From: Calvatia gigantea
Taxonomy: Eukaryota > Basidiomycota > Agaricomycetes > Agaricales > Lycoperdaceae
Assembly: GCA_025093985.1 (NCBI GenBank)
Contig: JACAAK010000011.1
Coordinates: forward strand, 1,054,001-1,118,000
DNA: 64,000 nt
Reading direction: 5' to 3'
Under the pieces are notes generated by a model. That model was not told the origin of the DNA. It was given only the letters and a program-made list of their open reading frames with translations, and searched no databases. Below are positions 10,501-21,635 of this stretch, piece after piece (within the stretch, counting starts at the first letter, position 1; the number at the start of each line of letters is the position of its first letter). Both the position numbers and the translations under genes were made by a program.

Positions 10501-12351
10501 TGGTCATCCCGTAGCTGCTGCTATCCATCATCAATGGTCATAGTGTTCTACAGTGATCGAATACTCTTTTATTATACTGTTGGGCTCTTAGATTAGGTCG
10601 TACTACTACAGGAAGGTTTGATGCAATTGTTAGATTAGGCTTGTATGCCTTAGATTAGCAATTTTCATGTGTGAAAACAGCTTTGCCATTACAATGCTAC
10701 GACATGTACCAGGGAAAACAAACACGAAAGCTGACCTCCTGTCCCGAATCCACCAAATGCCAGAAGAACAAGAAGATAAACTAGTCACCATGATTTGAGA
10801 AAGCTGGCTACAAATGGAAGGCACAGACAGCATGGTACTCCTACGAGCGGAACTATTCATTGAGCCAAACTTCCTAGAGTGAATTCGAAACTGGACCCAG
10901 TGGGAAACAATAGTCCTAACTGAGCTGAAGAAGCAAGGATCCCAACTCACCAAAGATGGTGGAATAATCTACAAACAGAATAGTGCATACGTTCCACCCA
11001 ATCAGAAACTACGAGAAGAAGTCCTAATACAGTACCACGACACCCCAGATGCAGGACACCCAGGACAACATAGGATGACAGAGTTAATAAGCCGAGACTA
11101 CTGGTGGCCATCAATACAAAAGGACATAAAGAGATATATCCGAGGATGTCAAGCCTGTCAAAGGGCCAAGCCTAGAACGATACTGCTCAAATTGCCACTA
11201 CATCCCCTCCCGATGCCAAATGGACCCTGGGAGGAAATTAGTATTGATATGATTGGACCACTGCCAGAATCTAAAGGAAAGAACGCAATACTAGTCATTG
11301 TGGATCACTTCACAAAAATGATACTGTATGACTCTCAGCAACAACCATGGATGCATCATCTAGGGACATTGCAAGGATATACCGGGATGAAATATGGAAG
11401 CTACATGGACTGCCGAGGAAAGTACTTAGTGACCGAGGACCTCAATTCACATCAGAATTCACCAAGGAGCTGTTCAAGGGGCTCGGCATCAAACGAAATC
11501 TATCAACGGCATATCACCCACAAACGGACGGACAAACCGAATGCATCAACAGAGAAGTAGAAACCTATATCCACCTGTACTGCAACTACGACCAGGATGA
11601 CTGGGCAGAGTGGCTCTCCATCGCAGAATTTCAGTACAATGACAAATGACACAGAGGGACACAAGAGATGCCATTTTTCCTAAACTATGGAAGGAATCCA
11701 TGGAAAGGCAAAAACGAGCCAACAATGAACAACCCTGTTGCCACAGCATTCCTGGAACAACTACAGCGCGCCCAAGACAATGCCTCATCAGCACTACGGA
11801 CATACCAAGAAAAGATGAAACAGCAACATGACTGCAGTAGAACCCACACCAGCATTTATCAAACAGGAGATAAAGTATGGTTAGAGAACACCAATATCCA
11901 TACCAATCAGTCATCAAAGAAGCTAGGCCAAAAACGGTATGGACCTTTCCTTATTAAGGAAAAGATAGGAGAAGTAGCATATCGGCTGAAACTGCCAGAT
12001 GGATGGGCCATCCATGATGTATTCAATGAACAGCTTTCAACACCAGCACACCAGGTGGAGTTCCTGAGCCAAAAACAACCATCAGCACCCAACCCGGTGA
12101 TCATCAACAATGAAGAAGAATATGAAGTAGACAAGATCTGTGGACAATGAAAACAAGGAAGGGGCTATTAATTCCTGGTCCACTGGAAGGGGTACAGCAG
12201 TGAAGAAGATATGTGGACAGTGGAGTCTAACCTGGAAAACGCTAAAGACGCCATAAGAGACTACCAAAAAAGGCATCCGGAGGATACCCATAAAAGAGGG
12301 GGCAGAAAACACAAAAAAGCAGCAAACAAGCAACCCAGACAAAGAAATTAA
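7406..12351 (+). pseudogene. pol: protease, RT, RNase H, integrase, chromodomain (copy C)
   Basis: In order: aspartic protease with DSGCTTSS (about 7650-7675), reverse transcriptase with the YMDD catalytic box (about 8646-8657), RNase H starting at DASDYALGG (about 9090), integrase zinc-binding HHCC region ending in GCQACQRAK (about 11145-11170), DDE core (LSDRGPQF near 11430), linker and chromodomain (12120-12300). It is broken by TGA at 7726, TAG at 8466 (TGG in D), TGA at 9276, a foreign insertion at 9390, indels near 8156 and 11325 that change frame, and TGA/TAA in the chromodomain. It ends with TAA at 12349-12351. Confidence 0.9.
9390..10694. mobile_element. Unclassified 1.3-kb insertion in pol of copy C
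   Basis: Copy D is uninterrupted here, so the insert is defined by comparison. It is flanked by GCTA on both sides (9386-9389 and 10695-10698), a possible 4-bp target duplication. I find no coding capacity and no clear terminal inverted or direct repeats. The octamer TTAGATTA occurs six times on the plus strand (9434, 10087, 10343, 10588, 10630, 10650) and its complement twice (9764, 10297), like the subterminal repeats of non-autonomous DNA transposons. Orientation and class are unknown. Confidence 0.7.
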
Positions 12352-12357
12352 ACAGAC

Positions 12358-13347
12358 ATGCCTGCCTCCCAATCTAACCACATCACTATCGACTCCCTTG
12401 TCCATCCCACACCCACCAGAATCTCCTCTCTTCCATTCCCTGAACCAGGCAACAGCCGAGCACCTGCCCCCCAGGGAACCCGTTTCAACCTCGCTAAGAC
12501 ACTATCCCCTGTACAAGGACTCCTTGAAGCCTTGCTCAAAGATGTCGACAAGGCAACCAGCAGCGAAATTGAGAACATTACTGCCCAGAACAAATGACTG
12601 GTAGTAAACCGGCACATTACCCTCGCCACCACGTGCATCACCTTTGCTGATATGTACACCGGATTCACCAATGCCTCCTCCTCCACCAACCAGCATATTC
12701 CCACCATCTTCTGAGCACTAGACCAGTCCACCCTCACCCCTAATGAAAAAGATCGTGTCCAAGGACTCTAAAGCTGAATTGATTTGGGCCTTGAGGTCTT
12801 CAACCACCTTGACATCGCCAACATATTCCTAGAACTCGCCGATATAGCCATGAAGTTACTTGGAAGAGACAAGTCAAATGAAGACCCCGACATCAACACC
12901 TTGGTCAATAGAATTCATATCACCCTTTCCGAACTATATGACACCATCAACCCCATACCACTGACCCGTGCTGATACCCCTATGGACAAAGAAGCCACGG
13001 TTTCAATAAAAGAAGAAGTCAACACCCTCCACTGCTTCATTAAAACCATCACACCACCACAACTCATATCGGTTTTTCTTCTGCCCGCAAGATTCCACAC
13101 TGTGTTGCCAGGGCAAGAAAAGGACCAACATTATTGGAACTCGATAGTCAAGAACTACTGGGACAGCTCCACCACCACTGACTTCCCATACAACGGTGTC
13201 CCAGTCCCTATCTGACAAGACGGATGAAGCCACTCACCCGTCTTCTTAGCATGTTCCAATGAAGGAAAGTTCCTCATCACTGCCACTAAAAAAGCACTCG
13301 CCGCTGCAGTCATGAATGGTGACTTCGATGAGCTTCCTAAGGCATGA
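12358..13347 (+). pseudogene. third ORF of the chromovirus, 329 codons (copy C)
   Basis: ATG to TGA (13345-13347) is exactly 329 codons plus stop in one frame, and that frame is the pol frame, separated by TAA and two codons. Internal stops include TGA at 12595 and 12712 (the latter CGA in copy D) and two TGA near 13213 and 13222. Conserved blocks are GLLEALLKD near residue 55, PPQLISVFLLPARFHTVLP near 235-255 and a C-terminal AATKKALAAAV-like segment. No family recognised. Predicted soluble, mostly helical; no signal or membrane anchor seen. Confidence 0.75.
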
Positions 13348-13356
13348 AGCCTAATT

Positions 13357-13365
13357 GGGGGGTAT
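13357..13365 (+). promoter_or_regulatory. Polypurine tract of copy C
   Basis: GGGGGG followed by TAT directly before the 3' LTR, the plus-strand DNA primer position. The same G-tract precedes the LTRs of A and B; in copy D it is degraded. Confidence 0.55.
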
Positions 13366-13672
13366 TGTTGTGAACTTTTCACCGATCATATCGTGCCCCT
13401 TACTTTGTCTACATTCCAATCTCCTGCGTACCTGTTTCAGCTATTCCTGCCTGTGCGATCTCCGAGCTCTGACTCATAACTACTATACCATAGTCATCGG
13501 ACATTTCATGTAGTTATCTCCATCCATTCAACTGGATGTTCCTTCTGTATTTAAGCATACATACATACTCCTGTATTCGGTATGCTTAACCATCTGGTTC
13601 TTCTCCCCTTACTCGCCCTCAAGACTTAGCCTAAGCTGCAACCTGAGGTCTTATCAGACTAAGGTTGTAACA
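13366..13672 (+). repeat. 3' LTR of copy C (307 bp)
   Basis: TGTTGTGAAC to GTTGTAACA. It carries GGTCTTATCAG, as in both LTRs of copy D, whereas the 5' LTR of the same copy has GGTTAACTCAG. Confidence 0.92.
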
Positions 13673-13731
13673 GAATCCATGGGAATACTAACTGGTTTCA
13701 AATTCTCAAAACTGTAATAACAAAGGAATAT

Positions 13732-14035
13732 TGTTACAACCTTAGTCTGGTAGAACCTCAGGTTGCAACTTAGGCTAAGAATTGAGAGTGAGTAAGGAAA
13801 GAGAACTAGGTAGTTAAGCATACCAAATACAAGGGAGTGTATGTATGCTTAAATACTAGAGGGCATCCAGTTGAATGGATGGAGTTACTACATGAAACAT
13901 CTGATGACTATGGTGTGGTAGTACATAAGTCAACACTCAGAGAACACTGGACTAGAATAGGTGAAACAGATACACAAATAGATGTGGAATGAAGATGAGA
14001 GCAGTAATGTGACAGGAACAGTGAAAACTACAACA
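13732..14035 (-). repeat. Solo LTR of the chromovirus (304 bp)
   Basis: Minus-strand LTR from TGTTACAAC to CTACAACA in plus-strand reading. No internal sequence of the family adjoins it on either side, so it is a solo LTR or a recombination product. The flanking pentamers (AATAT and GTAGG) do not match. Confidence 0.85.
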
Positions 14036-14129
14036 GTAGGTGAGGGCAAAAGGTCATTTATTTGGTCTATGGATAGCACACTGAACCTATTTACACTTTA
14101 CAGCAAGGGTGTACTTTCCACTTGCTGCT

Positions 14130-15350
14130 CTACAGAAAATCTGCTTCTTCCACTTCTTTAGCTGCTTGAGCTGAGTCCACTGCTTCTCTCACATTCTTCT
14201 TGGCTAGGAGTCTCATAAGGAGGTTGTCCTCTTCATCTGCTGTTAGATAGTAGACATCATGTCTGAGGGGGCATTCAGATTTGACATGCCCAACCTTCTT
14301 GCAACAGTAGCAGATGGGTGGAAGTAGAGCAGATTTGTGAGAGGTATCTACCTCCATGGATATAGGGACACTGAGAGATAGTATGGGTTGAACAGGTAGA
14401 GGTGGAATAGTGACTGGTGGAAGTGGGAGGAAATGGAGGAGTTTTGGTTTTGAGAACATTGGGTCAAAGTGGATAGTGGCCTGGAAGGCATCATTGGTAG
14501 CCCTTGCCTAGTCAATGCATTAAGCCACAGTATACCAACCTTCTGTATCATTGTCCCAGAGGTGTTCTAAAACCATGGTGGCTACTATATTCTGAATCAT
14601 TGGCCAAAGTCCATGACAGAATTTGACTACTACTACCTTCAGGTCAGTGTTCCTTGAGTCTAAAATAAGGTTGTAGAAGTCATCAAGGTAATCATCAACA
14701 CATCTGTTGCCCTAGTGGTATCCTGTGCCTTCCAGGATGTTGACTACAGCAGCTTCCACATCCACAGGGAAGAAGTGCTTGTGAAACTCCATGGAAAAAT
14801 TCTTCCAACCAAGAAAGCAGGTTTGCCCTGGATGTTGCTCTTCCCAACACATTATGTTCTTAGCCCATTTCACTGTGCAGCTGCTTTTTATGTATGATGA
14901 TGCCCACAGGATCTAGGCATCTTCATCTTCAAACTGATCCTTGTACAACTGAAGGTAGATGTGACAGGTGTTAAGGAATGTATAACCTCTGGAGCAGTTT
15001 CCATTGAAGTCAGATGGAGTGGCTACCTTGGCCTGGGTGGATGTGGAGTGTAGCCAAGGTATGGGAGCAGGAGTGTAGTTAGTAGAGGGTTGTGGAGCAT
15101 GGGGGATAGGGGCATTTGCAGCAGCCACTGTGCTAATCTGACCTTGTAAGGAGGAGAGTGTTTCATAGACTCTCAGTTCAGATGCCACCTGACAATTTAT
15201 CACCTCCTGCAGGCTATTCTGCAGCTGTGCAAGTATTTGTTCCAAGGGAGACATATTCTGCACTGGCTATAGTTGAATCTGCTGTAGTTGTGACTGGAGC
15301 TGGTCCAACATGGGGGATAGGTCAGGTGGGTAGAGATGGGGTCAGCTGAT
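14130..15350 (-). pseudogene. gag fragment of a second Ty3/gypsy family
   Basis: The minus strand reads, with at least three stops and frame changes, an N-terminal coiled segment (SPLEQILAQLQNSL), a Pro-rich linker, a capsid segment containing DFNGNC and FLNTCHIYLQLY, and one CCHC knuckle (CYCCKKVGHVKSEC) near 14300. The layout is that of Agaricomycete gypsy gag proteins with a single knuckle, unlike the two-knuckle gag of the main family. Pol is missing; the solo LTR and about 90 unassigned bases lie downstream. Confidence 0.75.
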
Positions 15351-16687
15351 GGGGGGTGTTTGAGGGGAACTCCTCAGAGTTGTTCCCAGTGGGTGACCAG
15401 GTCTCTCATGAGATCCAATTCTTCTGTAAAGGCAACTTGCAGTCTGAGTGACTTGGGAACATGAGGCTCTCATGAGGTGGGTGAAGCAGATGAGTGGATA
15501 ATTGCAGAGGAATCCTTAGTTATATTACAAACATGTGTACAGACTACATACTTGTAGGAGAATCCTTAGAAAATCAGATAAGGGTCCCCTGCAGATGTAC
15601 AGGTTGATACTGTATATACTACTCTACTGTCCATTGTCCTATTGTTCTATTATGTACATAAGTCTGTCATTGTCTGTTGGGATCTCCAGTTGTTATTCAT
15701 GTCTGTGTGGCTGAGTGTTATAGTGAGGCTGGCTTTGTCCTTTGCAGGCCCAGTATCTACCAGCTACAGTGATACCAAAGAGAACTCCTTCTCGAAGGCT
15801 TGTCAGTTATTTATAGTTACTTACAATGTAACTATAGATAACTTTACATCTTATGATCAGAGGTCAATTAACCTTCAATATATAACTTCTTATGATGTCT
15901 TATAATGTAAAGCACAGTTGTTGAGAAGAGACTTCTTATGTTTAGATTATAAGAGAGGATAATAAGAGTTATAGATTGAGTCTCCACCTAACCAAGTAGA
16001 AATGATAAGGTCTACTGGTCAAGTCAAGAGATTTATATACTGCAATAATGTACTATTGTATAGTACTGTATTGGTATGTTACTTGTCTATATACAGTATG
16101 GTATTTAAAAGTGGCACAACATTCAAAGTGGTACAACTTTGAATTATTATATAAGTTGTCCTATTAATAGTATATTAAAGTTCTAGGTTGTTCTAGTCAT
16201 GTCTAGATGTGTCTAGAGTTGTTATGATTGTATTTGTAGAACTGTATAGTATTAAGTATTAGGTTAATACTTAATCTATTACTATTATCTTATCGTATAG
16301 GATATGCTAAGATATATGGTTGACTTTAAGTAACTATACTAGTTGTAGTATAGTAATTGTATAATTGAGTATATGGCTTGAGTATATGACTTGATCTTGT
16401 TGTTATACTGTTAATGCTAAGATGTTTAATGATTGTCTTTATATTATACAAGTCTTTAGAGACATTGTATAAATTATTGTATAATCAATATGTAATATTA
16501 ATTATCAATCATGTGATTATGATGCCATTGATTACATCATTATTCTTGACATTAGTAATGTCATAAATATTGATATTCATAACACTGAGTGTGGGTGAGG
16601 GCATGGGGTTGTGGGACAGTCTAGGGGGACTGTTGGGGGTTGCCCTGACACCAGAGGAGTGTGATAGGCCAATAGATGCCACATAAC
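15351..16687. other. Non-coding, very AT-rich stretch upstream of the second gag
   Basis: No gene seen. On the minus strand this is the 5' leader and possibly the degraded LTR of the second gypsy family. From 15760 to 16570 it is strongly AT-rich and full of short palindromes, for example ATTAAGTATT and AATACTTAAT separated by five bases near 16250-16275. The last 110 bases (16577-16687) are G-rich. LTR borders could not be fixed. Confidence 0.45.
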
Positions 16688-16994
16688 TGTTATGACCTTA
16701 GTCTGATAAGACCTCAGGTTGCTACTTAGGCCAAGTCTTGAGGGCGAGTAAGGGGAAAGAACCAGGTGGTTAAGCATACCGAATACAGGAGTATGTATGT
16801 ATGCTTAAATACGGAAGGGAGCATCCAGTTGAATGGATGGAGATAACTACATGAAACGTCTGATGACTATGGCATAGTAGTTATGAGTCAGGACTCGGAG
16901 ATCACACAGACAGGAATAACTAAAACAGGTACACGACGAGGGGGAATGCAGATAAGTGCGGAGCTGACATAAAAATAGACGAATGTTCACAACA
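16688..16994 (-). repeat. 3' LTR of copy D (307 bp)
   Basis: Plus-strand reading TGTTATGACC to TTCACAACA. It retains the intact ATGCTTAACCA motif (as its complement) that exactly matches the primer binding site of this copy over 11 bases. Confidence 0.95.
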
Positions 16995-17019
16995 ATACCC
17001 TCCGGCCAGGCTTCATGTC

Positions 17020-18003
17020 TCAGGAAGCTTCGTCAAAGTCTCCGTTTACTATGGCAGCGGCGAGTGCCTTCTTGGTGGATGCGATGAGGAATTCTCCACT
17101 ATTGGATTTTGTGAAGAAAACTGGCAAGTGGCTGTGACCGTCTTGACAGATAGGGACTGGGATGCCGTTGAATGGGAACTCGGTGGTGGTGGAGCTCTCC
17201 CAGTAGTTCTTGACTATCGATTTCCAGTAACGTTGGTCTTTCTCTTGTTCTGGTAGTACAGTGTGGAATCTTGCGGGAGGGAGAAAAACTGATGCGAGTT
17301 GTGGTGGGGTGATGGTTTTTATGAAGCGTTGGAGGGCGTTGACTTCCTCCTTCATGGAGACTATGACTTCTTTGTCCATGGGGGTATTGGTACGAGATGG
17401 TGGGGAGGGATTAACTGTGTCATGTAGTTCCGAGAGGGTGATGTGAATTCTGTCTATGAGGGTGTTGATGTCGGGATTTTCGTTTGTCTTGTCTCATCTG
17501 AGGAGTTTCATGGCGACGTCTGTGAGTTTGAGGAAGATGTTAGTGATGTTGAGGTGATTGAAGACCTCGAGGCCCAAGTCAATTCGGCTTTGGAGTCCTT
17601 GGACTCAATCTCATTCATTGGGGGTAAGGGTGGACTGGTCTAGGGCTCGGAAGATGGCAGGAATGTGTTGGTTGGTGGAAGACAATGCGTTGGTGAACCC
17701 TGCATACATGTCGGCAAAGGTGATGCATGCTGTAGCAAGGGTGATGTGTCGGTTTATGACTAGTCATCAGTTTTGAGCGGAGATGTTCTCAATTTCACTG
17801 TTGGTTGCTTTGTCGATGTTCTTGAGTAGGGCTTCGAGGAGGCCTTGTGCTGGGGATGGTGTCTTTGCAAGGTTATAATGGGTTCCTTGGGGAGCAGGTG
17901 CTCGGCTGCTGCCTAGTTCAGGGAATGGGAGGGAGGAGATTCTGGCGGGAGTGGGGTGGACGAGGGAGTCGATGGCAATGCGGTTGGGTTGGGAGGCAGG
18001 CAT
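17020..18003 (-). pseudogene. third ORF of the chromovirus (copy D)
   Basis: ATG at 18003, two codons after the pol TAA (18010-18012) and in the same frame. The N-terminus MPASQPNRIAIDSLVHP is cleanest here. Internal TGA codons interrupt it, beginning with two in a row after residue 78. A one-base insertion near the end gives FDEAS-stop instead of the FDELP ending of copies A to C. Unknown function; the four copies together define a family-specific protein of about 329 residues. Confidence 0.75.
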
Positions 18004-18009
18004 GTTTGT

Positions 18010-21000
18010 TTAATTGCTTTGTCTGGGTTGCTTGTGTGATGCTTTTTTGTGTTTCCTACCCCCTCTTTTATGGGTATCCTCCAGATGCCTCTTTTGGTAA
18101 TCCCTTATGGCATCTTTTGCGTTTTCTAGGCTGGACTCTGCTGTCCATGTATCTTCCTCGTTACTATACTCTTTCCAGTGGACCAGGAATTGATATCCCC
18201 TTCCTCATTTTCGTTGTCTGCAGATCTCTTCTACTTCATATTCCTCTTCATTGTTGATGATCACTGGATCAGGTGGTGAGGGCAGCTGTTGACTCGGGAA
18301 CTCCGCCTCATGCACTGGCGACAGGAGCTATTTGTTGAATACATCATGGATGGCCCATCCATCCAGTAGTATCAGCCGATACACTGCTTCTCCTATCTTT
18401 TCCTTAATAAGGAAAGGCCCATACCGCTTTTGGCCTAGCTTCTTTGATGATTGATTGGTATGGATATTGGTGTTCTCTAGCCATACTTTATCCCCTGTTT
18501 GATATATGTTAGCATGGGTTCTGTTATGGTTGTGTTGTTGTTTCATTTTTTCTTGGTATGTCTGTAGTGCTGATGAGGCATTGTCTTGGGCACACTGTAA
18601 TTGTTCTAGGAACACTGTGATGGCAGGATTGTTCGTTATCAGCTCGTTTTTGCCTTTCCATGGATTCCTTCCGTAGTTTAGGAAGAATGGTGTTTCTTGT
18701 GTTCCTCCGTGCTGCTTATCATTGTACTGGAACTCTGTGATGGGGAGCCACTCCACCCAGTCGTCTTGGTCATAGTTGCAGTACATGTGGATGTAGGTCT
18801 CCACTTCTCTATTGATGCATTCAGTTTGCCCATCCGTTTGGGGATGATATGCTGTTGATAGGTTTCGTTCGATGCCGAGTCCCTTGAACAGCTCCTTGGT
18901 GAATTCTGATGTGAATTGAGGTCCTCGGTCACTAAGCACTTTCCTTGGCAATCCATGCAGCTTCCATATTTCATCTCAGTATATCCTTGCGATGTCTTTG
19001 GATGACACATCCGTGGTTGTTGCTGAGAGTCATATCATTTTTGTGAAACGGTCTACAATGACTAATACTGCATCTTTTCCTTTTGATTCTGGCAGTGGCC
19101 TGATCATATTGATGCTGATTTCCTCCCAAGGCCCATTTGGTATCGGGAGGGGATGTAGTGGCGATTTGAGCGGCGTCGTCCTTGTCTTGTTCCTTTGACA
19201 GGCTTGGCATCCTCGGATATATCTTTTTACATCCTTTCATATTGATGGCCACCAATAGTCCCAGCTGATTAGTTCTGTCATCCTATGCTGTCCTGGGTGC
19301 CCTGCATCCAGTGTGTCATGGTACTGCACTAGGATCTCTTCTCGTAACTTCTGGTCAGGTGGGACATACACGCTGTTTTGCTTGTAGATGATTCCATTTT
19401 CTTCGGTGAGCTACGATCCTTGTTTCTTTAGCTCAGCTAAGACTGTTGTTTCTCGTCGGGTTTGACTTCGAATCTGTCCGAGGAAGTTCAGTTCAATGAA
19501 CAATTCCGCTCATAAAAGTACTGTGTTGTCTGTGCCTTCCGTTTGTAACCAGCTTTCTCAGATCATAGTAACCAGCTTGCTTTCTTGTTCTTCTGGCATT
19601 TGATGGATTTGAGATAGTAAGTCGGCTTTTGTGTTTGTCTTTCCTGGCACATGTCGTAGTGTGAAATCATAGTCTTGTAGCCGCAGATACCACCATGCTT
19701 GTCGTCCATTTAATTTTTGTGGCTCCCAGTAGTACTTGAGGTTTTCGTGGTCGGTCCAGATTTCGAATCGTTCTTCGGCATCTAAAAGGTAGTGTCTCCA
19801 TTCCTTCAAGGCATAGACAATGGCCAGTAATTCTTTGTTGTATATTTCATAATTTTGTTCTGCTGGTGACAGGGTTCGTGATGTGCAGGCGACGGGGTGC
19901 CATTTATCTTCTTGTAACTGTGAGAGTACTCCCCCTAGTGCATAGTCTGATGCATCAACTTCTACTCTGAACTGGCTGTGTCTTTGTGGCAACGTCAGGA
20001 TGGGTTCTTCAGTAATGCACTTCTTGAGTTGGTTAAAAGCATCCTGATGTTCTTGCGTCCATTCCCATGTGGCTGCTCCTTTGAGTTTGTTTAAGGGTCC
20101 CACAATCATACTGAAGTTCTTGATGAAATGACAATAGTAGTTTGCGAAACCCAGGAACCTTTCAACCCCTTTGGTGTTCTTGGGTTCGGGCTATTCCCAT
20201 ACTAATTTTACTTTGTCCTTTTCCATTTCAATTCATCCATGTCCCACTCGGACTCCTAGCATTGGGATTTCTTCTGCATCAAAGATGCACTTGGTTTACT
20301 TGAAGCATAGATTGTACTGGGCCGCTCGTTCCAAAAATCGCACCATTCGTTCTTTTAGCTGTTCCTTAGTGTCCCCTGGGATGGCAAAGTCGTCCATGTA
20401 ATTTACAATGTCTCCATTTTGTAAAAGGTTGCGGAAGATGCTTGTCATCATTCTGGAGAATGTTCCTGGCAAGTTGCTTAGGCCAAAATACATGACCGTC
20501 AGCTCAAAGAGTCCTTTGTTGGTGAGGAAGGCGGCTTTCCATTCATCTCCCTCTTTGATCCTGACATTGTTATATCCCCAGATAATATCCAATTTGTTGA
20601 AGTATTTTGCTTTCCCGAGCTTGTCAATTACTTCTCCGATTCTTGGTAACAAAGTTTTATCCTTGACGACCATGTTGTTTAGATGTCTATAGTCCTGGAT
20701 CAACCTTTTGGACCCATCTTTCTTCGGGATGAAGAATGTTGGTGCTGCATATGGGGATTTCGACAGTCGTATTCGTCCCGATTCTAGGTTTTCCTTGATA
20801 AATGACTTAAGTTCGTCCTGTTCTTTAACTGTCATGTTGTATGTTCCCGCACTTATTTCCTTTGGGGCATCTTCTGTTAGGACTATCTCATGGTCCCATT
20901 CAGTTCATTCCGGGAGCTTATTGAACGTCGTCTTGTTAAATAAGTATGTGAATGGTTGTACATAGTCTGGTAGGTCCTCTGGTTTAGTCGGGTCTGGTTC

Positions 21001-21635
21001 GTCTTCTTCTTCCCATAAGTCTTCCTTGGCGACTGTACTTTGTATTCTTTCGGTGATAGGGATATCCTGGTGGGGGAATTTGCAGCCTGGTGGACATTGA
21101 GTGAACTTCACCTTTCCGTTGTCCCAATCTATTTCCGGGTTGTGCTTGACTAGCCAATCGTGTCCTAGGAAGACTTCTGCTCTGTCTTGTAGTTGCACGA
21201 CTGAGGCTTCGATTTGTTCTTTATGTCCTTGAATATCGATGTTGATTGTGGCGGTCTCCGTTACTCTACTGCCTTGGTTAGGCGTTCCATCTGCATTTAA
21301 TACCAAAACTTGTCATTCCAATTTCCGGGTAGGGAGTCCTTCTTTATCCACCAGCTTTTTGCTGATGCTGCTGGTTGTGCATCCTGAGTCTATGATGGTG
21401 TCGATCATTATCTCCTTTTTTGTTGTTCATATTTTTCCTTTTAGGTTTAGTTTGCGCTTTCTTCTCTGAGGAATCATGTAGAATTTGTTTGATATCCTAG
21501 ATACAAGTTTTCTGACTCTCGAGGTAGCACCTACTCGGAGTCTTTGGAAAAATCCTTCCCTTCTTCGTTGGCAACCTCTTCCACTCCCCAGACTTGGATC
21601 TTCTTTGGTGCAGTGCAGGCTTTGGCTATGTGCCC
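18010..21635 (-). pseudogene. pol (copy D)
   Basis: Protease (DSGCTTSS near 21395), RT with YMDDFA (about 20389-20403), RNase H (DASDYALGG near 19950), integrase zinc region (GCQACQR near 19200), DDE core with LSDRGPQF (near 18930) and chromodomain (18100-18250). All are in one frame; it is disabled only by stops such as TGA at 21427, 21304, 20905 and 19558, and several TAG/TAA. The stops at 21304, 20905 and 19558 are also present in copy C. Ends with TAA at 18012-18010. Confidence 0.92.

Larger units (their letters stand above)
6009..13672 (+). mobile_element. Ty3/gypsy chromovirus copy C (both LTRs, interrupted)
   Basis: Complete in outline: 5' LTR, primer binding site, gag, pol, third ORF, polypurine tract, 3' LTR. 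Length is 7,664 bp, of which about 1,305 bp (9390-10694) is a later insertion; the remainder, about 6,359 bp, agrees with copy D. No target duplication is present (CATAA on the left, GAATC on the right), and the two LTRs belong to different sequence variants, so the copy is probably a recombinant of two insertions. The gag start codon is lost, and gag and pol hold multiple stops and short indels. Confidence 0.9.

Noticed and set aside
9390..10694. The insertion in copy C as an LTR or Helitron element
   Set aside because: No TG...CA termini with a matching repeat, no Helitron-type 3' hairpin with CTRR, and no coding sequence.
1170..13347. The third ORF as an envelope-like gene
   Set aside because: The position fits, but there is no signal peptide, membrane anchor or cleavage-site pattern in any copy; nothing supports an envelope function.
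13673..13690. The right flank of copy C (GAATCCATGG) matches ten bases of the integrase site where copy A sits in copy B
   Set aside because: Similarity ends after ten bases; too short to claim a shared target site or nested insertion.
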